In this document: positions 54,140-62,578 of the stretch, piece after piece
Position numbering within the stretch: the first letter of the stretch is position 1
Layout of the letters: every line of letters starts with the position of its first letter
Assembly: GCA_938016265.1 (NCBI GenBank)
Contig: CALLWB010000068.1
Coordinates: 62,001-126,000 of the forward strand
Length of the DNA: 64,000 nt
Direction of reading: 5' to 3'
Source of the DNA: an uncultured Saprospiraceae bacterium
GTDB lineage: Bacteria; Bacteroidota; Bacteroidia; Chitinophagales; Saprospiraceae
The notes under the pieces: model-generated
Seen by the model: the letters and a program-made list of their open reading frames with translations, nothing else
The model's database searches: none
What the model was told of the DNA's origin: nothing
Translations under genes and position numbers: made by a program

Positions 54140-55651
54140 CTAGTCACTCAATTCGTTCTTAAGTTCCGTTATTTTTTCAAGGAGCCAATTTCGTTCTACC
54201 AGAATTTCCATGTCGATGGTATCCTGATATATTTTTTGCACGTGCTTAAGGCTTGGTTGTTGAAACTGGCTGCTAAATTTTGTGCGACAAACCCGTTTCA
54301 TAATTTTTACAAAATTGGAGTACGTCGTCTTTATATAATCAGACAAGTTTCGATTGATATAAAACCGCAGGGCTTCCATTGCGTTCTGAATGGGTGCCTC
54401 ATAAGGATCTTCAATACCTCCAGAACTTTTTTCAAAGAAAATCTGAATCATCAAGGTTCGAAAGTACAATTCATAATAAAAATCTTGTGGCTCTCCCATT
54501 TGCAAAATGTACTCATGCGCCCGGTTAAATTTTTTCTCGTAAAAACTGATGTACGCCATACTCAGTGCTGGAATGGTGGCGTTATATTTGTTTTCCAGTT
54601 GCAATTTGTACCCTTGCACAAACTTTTTGGACCAATTGATCTCTCCAAGTTCTAGGGCATTTCTGACCATTAAAATGAAGTGATTGAAAGAGAAGTATTG
54701 CCCAGCGTTCCACACCTTTTTGCTCAGCCCGTTGTTGTAGATGTCAAATCGTTCCTGGTAGTAGGCCGTTCTTCCTTTTTTTATTTGCCTACTGCAAAAA
54801 TTGAGCACAAAACCGTACATCTGTCGAAGTTCTCCAGGTGGAAACAAATCTTCATGTTTCTTGAGCAGTAGTTTTACCTCTTTATAATGCACATCTTCTT
54901 CATAGTTGGTGAGCAACATGATGATGTTGTGATAAATGCGAACAATGGGAATTTCAGAATAGTCATTTTCCTTGAGATGCTCCAGAATCTCTTGAAGCAT
55001 GGGATAATCATACTTTACATTCAGAATGTTCTCCCGGTTTATGGCCGCACAATAATACCGAAGCTGGTCAGAAAGGTAGTAGTACTGTAGGTTATTGATG
55101 ACGGATTGTAAGCCAGTTTCATGTCCGCGATTATTCGTTAATAGATTGAAATGAAACTCACTTTCTTCGAGAATATACTTCCTTCTATAATACAGATTAT
55201 CTCTGTACGGTTGAGCTTGATGCTGCTGATGTGTATTCTTTAATAGGGAAGGATAGAGCTTGAATAAATGACGTTCCAGCACAGTATCTAGCAGCAACGT
55301 ATTCTGGTATACTTCTTTTTCTTTTGCTTTTTGATAAATCAAAAAATCCTGAAGATATCCGGTGAGGTAATTCATGATATGCCTCAGCCTTTGATCATCC
55401 TTTGGTAGAATTGCCTGGTTCTTTTTATATTTTTTTTCTTTGAATAGGGCGCAAAACAAATCCTTCTTCGTCAGGTCTTTGTCAAATTTTGGAAAACTTT
55501 TCTTTAGGATAGATAATAAATCAACCACCTTCTGGTTCTTATTAAAGAACGGAGAATTGACATAATCTTCAAACAGTTTGAACTCCTTTGAACTTAATGT
55601 TTTAAGGTAATTAATCAGCTTGCTGTCATTTAATATTTTTTTAGGCGGCAT
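54140..55651 (-). CDS. Hypothetical helical protein, 503 residues
   Basis: I do not recognise the family. The protein is soluble, without signal peptide, and rich in Leu, Tyr, Asn and Lys. It looks all-helical with TPR-like spacing (LGEINWSKKFVQGYKLQLENKYNATIPALSMAYISFYEKKFNRAHEYILQM). The start MPPKKILNDSKLINYLKTLSSKEFKLFEDYVNSPFFNKNQK is a compact module. It is a full-length, clearly coding gene convergent with the hydrolase gene, with a long AT-rich upstream region. Proteins of this shape may form a family restricted to Saprospirales; a role in scaffolding is only a guess. Confidence 0.7.
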   Translation of the reverse strand: MPPKKILNDSKLINYLKTLSSKEFKLFEDYVNSPFFNKNQKVVDLLSILKKSFPKFDKDLTKKDLFCALFKEKKYKKNQAILPKDDQRLRHIMNYLTGYLQDFLIYQKAKEKEVYQNTLLLDTVLERHLFKLYPSLLKNTHQQHQAQPYRDNLYYRRKYILEESEFHFNLLTNNRGHETGLQSVINNLQYYYLSDQLRYYCAAINRENILNVKYDYPMLQEILEHLKENDYSEIPIVRIYHNIIMLLTNYEEDVHYKEVKLLLKKHEDLFPPGELRQMYGFVLNFCSRQIKKGRTAYYQERFDIYNNGLSKKVWNAGQYFSFNHFILMVRNALELGEINWSKKFVQGYKLQLENKYNATIPALSMAYISFYEKKFNRAHEYILQMGEPQDFYYELYFRTLMIQIFFEKSSGGIEDPYEAPIQNAMEALRFYINRNLSDYIKTTYSNFVKIMKRVCRTKFSSQFQQPSLKHVQKIYQDTIDMEILVERNWLLEKITELKNELSD

Positions 55652-55918
55652 TGATTTATTCTAGTTGATGGAGGATTGTATTGAATACACTGCAAATTCA
55701 TTAAAAAATTAGATTTTTTTTTAAAAATGTTCAAAATACAGCATGTTTTTTTACAAAAAAATAAAAAATACTGTTTTTTTTGCTCAAAAAGCGGTCTGCC
55801 TAGATAGCTGAATGTCAGCAACTTACAAAAAAGTTTGTTCTTTAATGACAAAACAATGATCCAAATGTTTACTGACAAACTGAAAAAATTGCACCTAGTT
55901 TCAAAATAATATTGCCCG

Positions 55919-55926
55919 TACATTTG
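55919..55926 (+). promoter_or_regulatory. -7 promoter element
   Basis: TACATTTG, an exact TAnnTTTG match, part of an imperfect palindrome with GTAC ends (55918-55934). A transcript from here would carry the 22-codon ORF at 55961 and the gene at 56036. Confidence 0.45.
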
Positions 55927-55960
55927 AATTGTACAAACAAACAATAGCTAAAAACAATAA

Positions 55961-56029
55961 ATGCCACCTAAACAAAAACCTCAAAAACCAATCCCAAAAA
56001 TTTCATTCAGCATGCGCTGGCAAATTTAA
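55961..56029 (+). CDS. Possible 22-residue leader peptide
   Basis: Reads MPPKQKPQKPIPKISFSMRW plus two residues and a stop, strongly basic and Pro-rich. It begins 35 bases after a TAnnTTTG box and ends 6 bases before the next start codon, which would allow translational coupling. No homology evidence; may be chance. Confidence 0.25.
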   Translation: MPPKQKPQKPIPKISFSMRWQI

Positions 56030-56035
56030 AACGAA

Positions 56036-56329
56036 ATGAAAGCTATAAGAAAAACGATCAAGACTCTATTTGTAATTTGGACATCATGTGCCTTTGCATA
56101 TGCAAACCAAGGAATAGAAAAACCCCTTAACCAAGAATACGAACAAACGATTGCCTGTAGCCTCAACAAAAAAACAATAGATATCAAGCAATTTGATTTT
56201 AAGGAGATGAATTCCTTAACTGTACACCAACTAACCGTTCCTATTTTTTGGTTTGACTTTTTCAAATGGGGATACGTAACTAGAAAAAACAAAGAAAGAG
56301 TGTTCGAGATAGTCACTATAGAAGGCTAG
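56036..56329 (+). CDS. Small exported protein of unknown function
   Basis: 97 residues with a signal peptide (MKAIRKTIKTLFVIWTSCAFAYA-N). The mature part (about 75 residues) has no recognised domain; an aromatic stretch VPIFWFDFFKWGYVTRKNKE is notable. It is preceded by a possible short leader ORF and followed 64 bases later by a small lipoprotein gene on the same strand. Confidence 0.55.
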   Translation: MKAIRKTIKTLFVIWTSCAFAYANQGIEKPLNQEYEQTIACSLNKKTIDIKQFDFKEMNSLTVHQLTVPIFWFDFFKWGYVTRKNKERVFEIVTIEG

Positions 56330-56393
56330 TAATTCAATAATATTTTCTGTAAATTGTTATCAGATTCTTTATTCACACAAAAACTTATTCGAA

Positions 56394-56681
56394 ATGAAAT
56401 TATTTAACATATTCTGCATACTATGCCTTACTGCTTTTGCGTTTTCTTCTTGTGGAAAATATGAAGTAATTGAACCAGATGTCGAAAATTTTAGCGCTGC
56501 CAGAGTTGTTTCAGATGTAGTGATACCAGTGGAGGGCACACATGATATGGGCCATACGGGGCAAGTAGATAAAGGTGGATCTAACAATACTGCAGAAATT
56601 TGTTTAGTCGATTTTTCACTCGCAAATCCAAACACCGGAGGTAGTGATAAAAATTCAAAAAGTACAACGACTAAGCCTTAA
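56394..56681 (+). CDS. Small lipoprotein of unknown function
   Basis: 95 residues with a lipoprotein signal (LCLTAFAFSSC, lipobox near residue 20). The mature part is polar (EGTHDMGHTGQVDKGGSNNT, then a Gly/Ser/Thr/Lys-rich end). No domain recognised. It is followed by a terminator at 56796. Confidence 0.6.
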   Translation: MKLFNIFCILCLTAFAFSSCGKYEVIEPDVENFSAARVVSDVVIPVEGTHDMGHTGQVDKGGSNNTAEICLVDFSLANPNTGGSDKNSKSTTTKP

Positions 56682-56795
56682 GGGGACGATTTTAACTAAA
56701 GAATCGTTACTTCAAAAGAAAATATATTAGAAGGAATAATCGAAATGTCGATTCTTCCAGATCAAGATACTTAAGAATGGTTTTAGCAGGTTGAA

Positions 56796-56840
56796 GGCAC
56801 AGGCAACTCTCTAGGAGAGATGGACTGTGTCTTTTTTTTT
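56796..56840 (+). terminator. Intrinsic terminator directly before the mce promoter
   Basis: Outer stem GGCACAG (56796-56802) with CTGTGTC (56825-56831, one G-U pair), inner stem CTCTC/GAGAG, then nine T. The U tract runs straight into the TACCTTTG box of the next gene, so the last T is shared. Confidence 0.75.
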
Positions 56841-56847
56841 ACCTTTG
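56840..56847 (+). promoter_or_regulatory. -7 promoter element of mce
   Basis: TACCTTTG, an exact TAnnTTTG match, ending only 12 bases before the ATG at 56860. The predicted transcript would have a leader of just a few bases or be leaderless. Confidence 0.55.
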
Positions 56848-56859
56848 CAGAAAAACACC

Positions 56860-57264
56860 ATGCTTCAAATAGAACATATTGGAATTGCTGTCAAAAACCT
56901 TGAAAACAGTAATCTTCTTTTCCAGCAATTGCTTGGAAAACCGCATTACAAAGTAGAGTCTGTAGAATCAGAGGGAGTTAATACCTCCTTTTTTATGGTC
57001 GGCAATAACAAAGTAGAATTGCTAGAAGCCACCAACCCGGACAGCCCTATCGCAAAATTTATAGACAAGCGTGGTGAAGGAATGCACCATATCGCTTTCG
57101 CTGTAAAAGACATCCGCTCAGAGATGGACCGCCTGGAGAAGGAGGGCTTCAAACTACTAAACAAAGAACCAAAACCAGGAGCAGACAACAAACTCGTGTG
57201 TTTTTTACACCCCAAAACAACCAACGGAGTCCTCATTGAGTTATGCCAAGAAATCCCTGAATAA
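56860..57264 (+). CDS. mce: Methylmalonyl-CoA epimerase
   Basis: 134 residues from the ATG at 56860; a start at 56827 lies upstream of the promoter box. Glyoxalase/VOC-fold protein: metal ligands likely H in IEHIGIAVKNLE, H in GMHHIAFAVKDIRSEMDRL and E in VLIELCQ. It interconverts (R)- and (S)-methylmalonyl-CoA in propionate metabolism. The stop overlaps the next start closely (next gene begins at 57265), so mce and the TauE/SafE-type gene are probably co-translated. Confidence 0.92.
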   Translation: MLQIEHIGIAVKNLENSNLLFQQLLGKPHYKVESVESEGVNTSFFMVGNNKVELLEATNPDSPIAKFIDKRGEGMHHIAFAVKDIRSEMDRLEKEGFKLLNKEPKPGADNKLVCFLHPKTTNGVLIELCQEIPE

Positions 57265-58026
57265 ATGGAAGTTTACCACTATGCAATCGCAATCGTAGGT
57301 GGGTTTCTTGCGGGTTTTATCAATACCATGGCGGGCAGCGGCTCCGTCATCACCATGTCTATTTTGATGCTGGTTTTTCAGTTGCCTGAAAACATTGCCA
57401 ACGGGACTAACCGTTTGGGAGTCCTTCTACAAAGTCTGATTTCTACCAACACCTTTTATCAGGAAGGCAAATTGGACCTACGAAAAAGCAAACCGTTTGT
57501 TATCCCTGGAGTCTTAGGAGCTTTGTTGGGCGTTTGGGCAGCCATCACAATTAGTAACGAAAATTTTCGAATTCTCTTCACCGTGCTTATGGCCTTAATG
57601 CTAGTGGTCGTATTGGTCAAACCTAAGCGTTGGTTGAGAGAGACCAGTTATACCGGTCCAGTACCTTGGTATGTTTTCCCTCTGTTTTTTGTAATTGGGT
57701 TTTATGGCGGATTCATTCAGATGGGCGTTGGTATATTATTATTGGCGGGCCTGGTGCTAGGTGCACGGTACAACTTAATTGAAGCAAACGGGGTCAAACT
57801 GCTAATTGTCTTTTTGTATACGGTAGTAATCATGGGCATTTTTGCCTGGCAAGGGTTGATCGACTGGTGGATTGGTGGTGTGTTAGCAATTGGCCAGGGA
57901 ATTGGTGGATTTGTAGGGGCTCGATTTGCCACTAGATATGCCAATGCTGCAGTTTGGGCGCATCGGTTGTTGGTTTTAGTCGTAGTTTGGTCGGTGTTAA
58001 GATTGTTGGGCTGGTCTCCTATTTAA
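57265..58026 (+). CDS. TauE/SafE-family sulfite/organosulfonate exporter-like permease
   Basis: 253 residues with about eight hydrophobic segments. Typical TauE/SafE features are GGFLAGFINTMAGSGSVITMSILML near the N-terminus and GGFIQMGVGILLLAGLVLGARYNLIEANGVK in the second half (the two halves are related). The family transports sulfite, sulfonates or other small anions; substrate unknown here. It begins immediately after the mce stop codon. Confidence 0.87.
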   Translation: MEVYHYAIAIVGGFLAGFINTMAGSGSVITMSILMLVFQLPENIANGTNRLGVLLQSLISTNTFYQEGKLDLRKSKPFVIPGVLGALLGVWAAITISNENFRILFTVLMALMLVVVLVKPKRWLRETSYTGPVPWYVFPLFFVIGFYGGFIQMGVGILLLAGLVLGARYNLIEANGVKLLIVFLYTVVIMGIFAWQGLIDWWIGGVLAIGQGIGGFVGARFATRYANAAVWAHRLLVLVVVWSVLRLLGWSPI

Positions 58027-58348
58027 TATCAAAAAATACTACGGATAGCAGAACCTATTCCCACATCAAAAACAGTTTGCAAAGGGCGAATGATATTCGC
58101 CCCTACTCCATTTACTTAGAATCCAATACCCCATAAACTTAAAAGCCAATAACCAAATTTACAAGGGACAAATGCATGCTCGGCTATTTTAAACATTGTC
58201 CCAATACCATTAACCAATCTACCATTAACTAAAACCCAAATAGAAGAATTATAAGTCATTTTTCACAGTTTTTCCCTTTTATATTATACCTTTATTATCT
58301 ATCCATACCCGTATACTTCTTTCTTTGAAGTGTAACATATTTAACAAA
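58027..58348. other. Intergenic region with a REP-like hairpin
   Basis: About 320 bases between the exporter and S9 peptidase genes, with a strong short hairpin at 58084-58102 and otherwise AT-rich sequence. No gene seen. Confidence 0.55.
58084..58102. repeat. REP-like hairpin
   Basis: GGGCGAAT GAT ATTCGCCC: perfect 8-bp arms and a 3-base loop, followed by CTACTCC rather than T, so not a typical terminator. Short GGCGAA...TTCGCC...CCCTAC hairpins are a known style of dispersed intergenic element; no second copy is visible here. Confidence 0.5.
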
Positions 58349-60160
58349 ATGAACAAAATTCCGTTAAGAGATTTTTTTAAAAATCCAGTAAAAACAAGAT
58401 TCACGCTTTCTCCAAATGGTAAGTTTTTGGCTTGGCTCGCCCCTTTCAAACAAAGGATGAATATACATGTCCAGGAAATTGGATCCAGTGAAATAAAGAG
58501 AATTACAGAAGTAGAAGATCGAGATATCTCCGGATATTTTTGGGTCAACAACAATCGAATCTTATATGCTAGGGATTTTGGTGGAGACGAAAATTTTCAT
58601 ATCCTTGGAGTAAATCTCGATGGAACGAATAACCAGGATCTCACTCCATTTGAAGACGTAAAGGCGCAAATGATAGATGACCTCAGGGACGATGAAGACC
58701 ATATCCTTGTGGGGCTAAACAAAAGAGTCCCCGAAATTTTTGACCCATACCGCCTCAACATTAATACAGGAGAACTCCAATTGCTAGCCACAAACCCTGG
58801 CAACATTACTTCCTGGGTCTCCGACCACAATGGAAAAATCCGTGTAGCAATAGCAACTGACGGAGTAAATTCAAGTTTCCTATACAGAGAATCAGAACAA
58901 GATCCTTTTAAGGTGACAAAGACCACTAATTTCAGAGAAGCAATCACCCCGCTGTTTTTTACCTTCGACAACAAACACCTATACGCAAATTCAAATGTCA
59001 ACAGAGATAAAGCTGCAATCGTAATATTCGATGTAGCGAACGGCAAAGAACTAGAAGTCCTTTTTGAACATGATGAAGTAGACGCCGAATCACTCTCCTA
59101 CTCCAGAAAACGAAAAGTCCTGACAGCCGTCAACTTTACTACCTGGAAGCGGCAGTTCCATTTTCTAGACGAACAGACAAAATCAGTGATCGAAGGATTG
59201 CAGCAAAAATTGGGCGACTACGAGGTTGCCATTTCAAGCACTAGCAAGGACGAAACAAAATTTCTAGTAAGAACCTTTAGTGATCGATCGCTGGGAGCCT
59301 ATTATTTTTTTGATGAAGAAAAAGACCTCCTCGAAAAGCTAGAAGACGTTAGTCCATGGTTGAATGAAGAGGATCTGGCCGAGATGAAACCAATTTCCTA
59401 TCAGTCAAGAGACGGTTTAACGATTCATGGGTACCTGACTTTGCCAAAAGGGGGCGACCCCAAAAACCTTCCTATTGTAGTAAACCCGCATGGAGGTCCT
59501 TGGGCTAGAGATACCTGGACATTCAATCCTGAAGTACAGTTTTTAGCCAACCGTGGATACGGCGTATTACAAATGAATTTTAGAGGAAGTACTGGGTTTG
59601 GCCGTCAATTTTGGGAAGCTTCCTTCCGGGAATGGGGGCTAAAAATGCAAGACGATATCACTGATGGTGTACAATGGTTGATTGATCAGGGGCTTGCTGA
59701 TCCTAAGCGAGTATCTATTTATGGCGGGAGTTATGGTGGCTATGCAACATTGGCGGGCGTTACTTTTACTCCTGATTTATATGCTTGTGCCGTAGATTAT
59801 GTGGGCGTCTCCAACCTGTTTACTTTTATGGATACCATTCCTCCGTATTGGGCACCTTATCTTCAAATGCTGAAAGAAATGGTTGGTGACCCAGATGTCG
59901 AAGAACATAACAAACAATTGAGGGCGACTTCTCCAGTCTTCCATGTCGATAAAATCAAGGCGCCTTTACTAATTGTACAAGGAGCCAAGGATCCACGTGT
60001 CAAACAATCCGAATCTGATCAGATGGTCAAAGCGCTTCGTAAAAACGGTATTGATGTGGAATACCTCCTAAAAGAAAATGAAGGTCATGGTTTCAGAAAT
60101 GAAGAAAACCGTTTCGAGTTTTATAACACCATGGAAGAGTTCCTTTTGAAGCACCTATAA
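58349..60160 (+). CDS. S9 family prolyl oligopeptidase-like peptidase
   Basis: 603 residues from the ATG at 58349. The N-terminal half is a beta-propeller (TRFTLSPNGKFLAWLAPFKQRMNIHVQEI and similar blades); the C-terminal half is an alpha/beta hydrolase with S461 in GGSYGGYATLAG, D548 in KDPRVKQSE and H580 in NEGHGF. Looks like an acylaminoacyl- or dipeptidyl-peptidase. No signal peptide, so probably cytoplasmic, degrading short peptides. Complete triad, so active. Confidence 0.93.
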   Translation: MNKIPLRDFFKNPVKTRFTLSPNGKFLAWLAPFKQRMNIHVQEIGSSEIKRITEVEDRDISGYFWVNNNRILYARDFGGDENFHILGVNLDGTNNQDLTPFEDVKAQMIDDLRDDEDHILVGLNKRVPEIFDPYRLNINTGELQLLATNPGNITSWVSDHNGKIRVAIATDGVNSSFLYRESEQDPFKVTKTTNFREAITPLFFTFDNKHLYANSNVNRDKAAIVIFDVANGKELEVLFEHDEVDAESLSYSRKRKVLTAVNFTTWKRQFHFLDEQTKSVIEGLQQKLGDYEVAISSTSKDETKFLVRTFSDRSLGAYYFFDEEKDLLEKLEDVSPWLNEEDLAEMKPISYQSRDGLTIHGYLTLPKGGDPKNLPIVVNPHGGPWARDTWTFNPEVQFLANRGYGVLQMNFRGSTGFGRQFWEASFREWGLKMQDDITDGVQWLIDQGLADPKRVSIYGGSYGGYATLAGVTFTPDLYACAVDYVGVSNLFTFMDTIPPYWAPYLQMLKEMVGDPDVEEHNKQLRATSPVFHVDKIKAPLLIVQGAKDPRVKQSESDQMVKALRKNGIDVEYLLKENEGHGFRNEENRFEFYNTMEEFLLKHL

Positions 60161-60373
60161 CCACCTACTAGAGCCATCCGGCCAACAAATTACAAGTATA
60201 AATCAAATAAAAATTGAAAGATTTTTTCTTTGAAAAAGCTACTTTTTCATAATATCTCCGTCTATACGATGTAACCTATTCGTTGCACAATAATTGTTTG
60301 TAAGCTATATAATTACCTAGCAAACGATTAATTATTAGTTTCTATTATTTAAACACAAAAACAACTCTCTAAA

Positions 60374-61183
60374 ATGGATTTTGACCTACAAAAATGGATT
60401 GACCTAGCGATGTTATATGCACCAAAAGTTTTAATAGCTTTTATTGCATGGTTTATTGGCTCCTGGATTATTGGTAGAATTTTAAAAATTGCAGATAAGG
60501 TAATGACTTCGAGAAACCTTGATGATTCCTTACGACCTTTTTTACTGTCTATCGCAGGCATTCTGATGAAAATTTTACTTGTTATTACGATTGCAGGAAT
60601 ACTCGGAATAGATACCACTGCATTTGCTGCTGTTATCGCTGCAATGGGACTTGCTATCGGTATGGCTTTACAGGGAAGTCTAGGCAATTTTGCTGGGGGC
60701 GTATTGATATTGCTCTTCAAACCCTTTAAAGTTGGCGATCTGATATCTGCACTTGGATTTACCGGGGTGGTGGAAGAAATTCAAGCCTTTTCTACAAAAC
60801 TAACGACTCCTGACAACAAGACGATTATACTGCCAAATGGTCCTTTGTCTTCTGCTCCAATCGAAAACATTTCTACTAAAGGGGAAATACGGGTAGACAT
60901 GACATTTGGTATCGGCTACCAGGATGATATTGATAAAGCAAAACTAACGATAAAAGAAGTGTTTGATACTTGTCCTTATCTTTTAAAAGACAGGGCCCAC
61001 GATATTTTTGTTTCTGAATTGGGTGATAACTCTGTAAATTTCGCAGTGCGTCCATGGGCAAAAAGTGAAAACTACTGGGATGTATATTTCTATATGCACG
61101 AAAACCTGAAGAAGGCTTTTGATAAAGCAGACATCGGGATTCCTTATCCTACGATGGACATAAATTTGGTTAAATCTAACTAA
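60374..61183 (+). CDS. MscS-family mechanosensitive ion channel
   Basis: 269 residues, close to E. coli MscS length (286). Three N-terminal membrane helices, the third being the pore-lining Gly/Ala-rich AAVIAAMGLAIGMALQGSLGNFAGGVLILLFKPFKVGDLI. A beta domain follows (FTGVVEEIQAFSTKLTTPDNKTIILPNG) and a C-terminal alpha/beta domain. Opens on membrane tension to release solutes. A terminator follows. Confidence 0.94.
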   Translation: MDFDLQKWIDLAMLYAPKVLIAFIAWFIGSWIIGRILKIADKVMTSRNLDDSLRPFLLSIAGILMKILLVITIAGILGIDTTAFAAVIAAMGLAIGMALQGSLGNFAGGVLILLFKPFKVGDLISALGFTGVVEEIQAFSTKLTTPDNKTIILPNGPLSSAPIENISTKGEIRVDMTFGIGYQDDIDKAKLTIKEVFDTCPYLLKDRAHDIFVSELGDNSVNFAVRPWAKSENYWDVYFYMHENLKKAFDKADIGIPYPTMDINLVKSN

Positions 61184-61221
61184 TAATATATAGGTTTTAA
61201 CACCTGAATTCCAAACTACGC

Positions 61222-61253
61222 AGGCCGCTTTGTTTATACAGAGCGGCTTTTTT
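61222..61253 (+). terminator. Intrinsic terminator after the MscS-family gene
   Basis: AGGCCGCT and AGAGCGGCTT pair through GCCGCT/AGCGGC and are followed by a run of six or more T. It lies between the ends of convergent genes. Confidence 0.75.
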
Positions 61254-61290
61254 AATTCTGATTTCTCCGCCAACTTCTCCTTGTCTACAC

Positions 61291-61992
61291 CTAGTCGATA
61301 AGTGTTATAAGTCTGTTTAAATTGGAACCTTTGATGTTTAAAATATAGACACCAGTTGCCAATCCCGAAATATCTAGTTGAGTATTTTGTCCATTCACGT
61401 CCATTTCAATAGTATACCTTTTGGCTACTCTGCCAAACATATCAATAAGCCGTACTTCAGAATCTGTGTTTTGAGACTCAAATGATAGGTTCAAGAAACC
61501 AATACTTGTTTTTACAGGATTTGGATAGACTAGCGCTTTAGGTACGCATGATGTTGATATTGAGATAATGTCAGAGTATTCAAATTTCCCATCCAAATCT
61601 ATCATTTTCAATCGATAATAATTGGATTTTGAAAAGGATATATCTACGGCACTATAATTCTGTGTAAAATACCCACCAGCTCCATTTTCTGTTTTTATCA
61701 TAGTAAATTGTTGGCCAGCCGAGCTCCACTCTACTTCAAATCGGTCGAAGTCCTTTTCAATAAATGTTTGCCACGTCAAGTTGATAGTACAACCATTTGC
61801 AGTTCCTTCAAAATTGCTTAGCTCAAGAGGCAATTGTTCTTGACCGTTACCTCCTTGTGCCATTAGTTGGAAACTAAAAAACGAAACAAGAAGGAAACAC
61901 AGTACCCGTTGTATGGAATTATTGAATTTGCTATCTGAAGTGGAATATATTTTCAGGTTGAAAGGGTTGAATAATGTTGTAAATACGTGCAT
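61291..61992 (-). CDS. Small T9SS cargo protein
   Basis: 233 residues with an N-terminal hydrophobic segment (QRVLCFLLVSFFSFQLMAQ) after an unusually long 27-residue n-region, so the true start may be internal. The middle is FN3-like (LELSNFEGTANGCTINLTWQTFIEKDFDRFEVEWSSAG). The C-terminus is a T9SS type A sorting domain (VYPNPVKTSIGFLNLSF ... GVYILNIKGSNLNRLITLID). Almost nothing lies between the two, so the mature protein is essentially an FN3-like domain. Function unknown. Confidence 0.78.
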   Translation of the reverse strand: MHVFTTLFNPFNLKIYSTSDSKFNNSIQRVLCFLLVSFFSFQLMAQGGNGQEQLPLELSNFEGTANGCTINLTWQTFIEKDFDRFEVEWSSAGQQFTMIKTENGAGGYFTQNYSAVDISFSKSNYYRLKMIDLDGKFEYSDIISISTSCVPKALVYPNPVKTSIGFLNLSFESQNTDSEVRLIDMFGRVAKRYTIEMDVNGQNTQLDISGLATGVYILNIKGSNLNRLITLID

Positions 61993-62321
61993 GTTAATGT
62001 CTTTTTTATAAATTACTTCAAGTATGCCAACAATAGATTGACATCATTTTATCATGCACAAAATTAGAGGATCTTTAGTCTTGCATGTGTTTAAAAAAAG
62101 AGGATTTGGGACAGAGAATAAATAGTTTTAAATTTCACGTATTTGATTAATAACAAGACAGTTCTGATTGCCAATTCATACGTTATGAAATTTTATTGCC
62201 AGAATAATGTAGTTTTTAGTCCCACTTTGTTTTTGATTTGTGACAATTCCCTAGTATAGGAAATCCATCATTGATCATTCGTTCAGTTAGGATTCAGAAT
62301 TTTTGGAAATGCTGACCATGA

Positions 62322-62352
62322 GGGTTACCTAATCCATAACAATAGGTAACCC
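62322..62352. repeat. Perfect inverted repeat upstream of purH
   Basis: GGGTTACCTA (62322-62331) pairs with TAGGTAACCC (62343-62352), loop of 11 bases. No T tract follows on either strand. About 100 bases upstream of the purH -7 box. Confidence 0.5.
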
Positions 62353-62453
62353 CGCATCCTTTTGATGCAGGATTGATCTGTATCAGGAGAATTAAGGCTT
62401 GAATGAAAAAATCAAATGTTAACAAGTACACCGTCAATTTAAGAAGGAATTGC

Positions 62454-62461
62454 TACCTTTG
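62454..62461 (+). promoter_or_regulatory. -7 promoter element of purH
   Basis: TACCTTTG, an exact TAnnTTTG match, 117 bases before the purH ATG, implying an untranslated leader of about 110 bases. Confidence 0.5.
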
Positions 62462-62578
62462 CACCCCTATAATCCGACTAAGTTTTGAAAATAATTGTTT
62501 CAAAATCAAGAACAACGATTGACTGGGCAAAGGCTCTTTCGATCAAGTTCTATTATTTATCATAAATAAAGAACTAAG

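Larger units (their letters stand above)
55652..56035. other. AT-rich divergent intergenic region with a short leader ORF
   Basis: About 385 bases upstream of the 503-residue gene (minus) and a small exported-protein gene (plus). Contains long A and T runs, a TACATTTG box at 55919-55926 and a 22-codon ORF at 55961-56029. Confidence 0.55.
61993..62578. other. Intergenic region upstream of purH
   Basis: About 585 bases between divergent genes. Contains a perfect 10-bp hairpin (62322-62352), a smaller GCATC/GATGC hairpin directly after it, and the purH -7 box. No gene or recognised riboswitch (for example ZTP) was seen. Confidence 0.55.

Noticed and set aside
62322-62560. ZTP riboswitch upstream of purH
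   Set aside because: I could not find the conserved GGGUCGUGAC-type and CCxGGGCC-type elements of that class.
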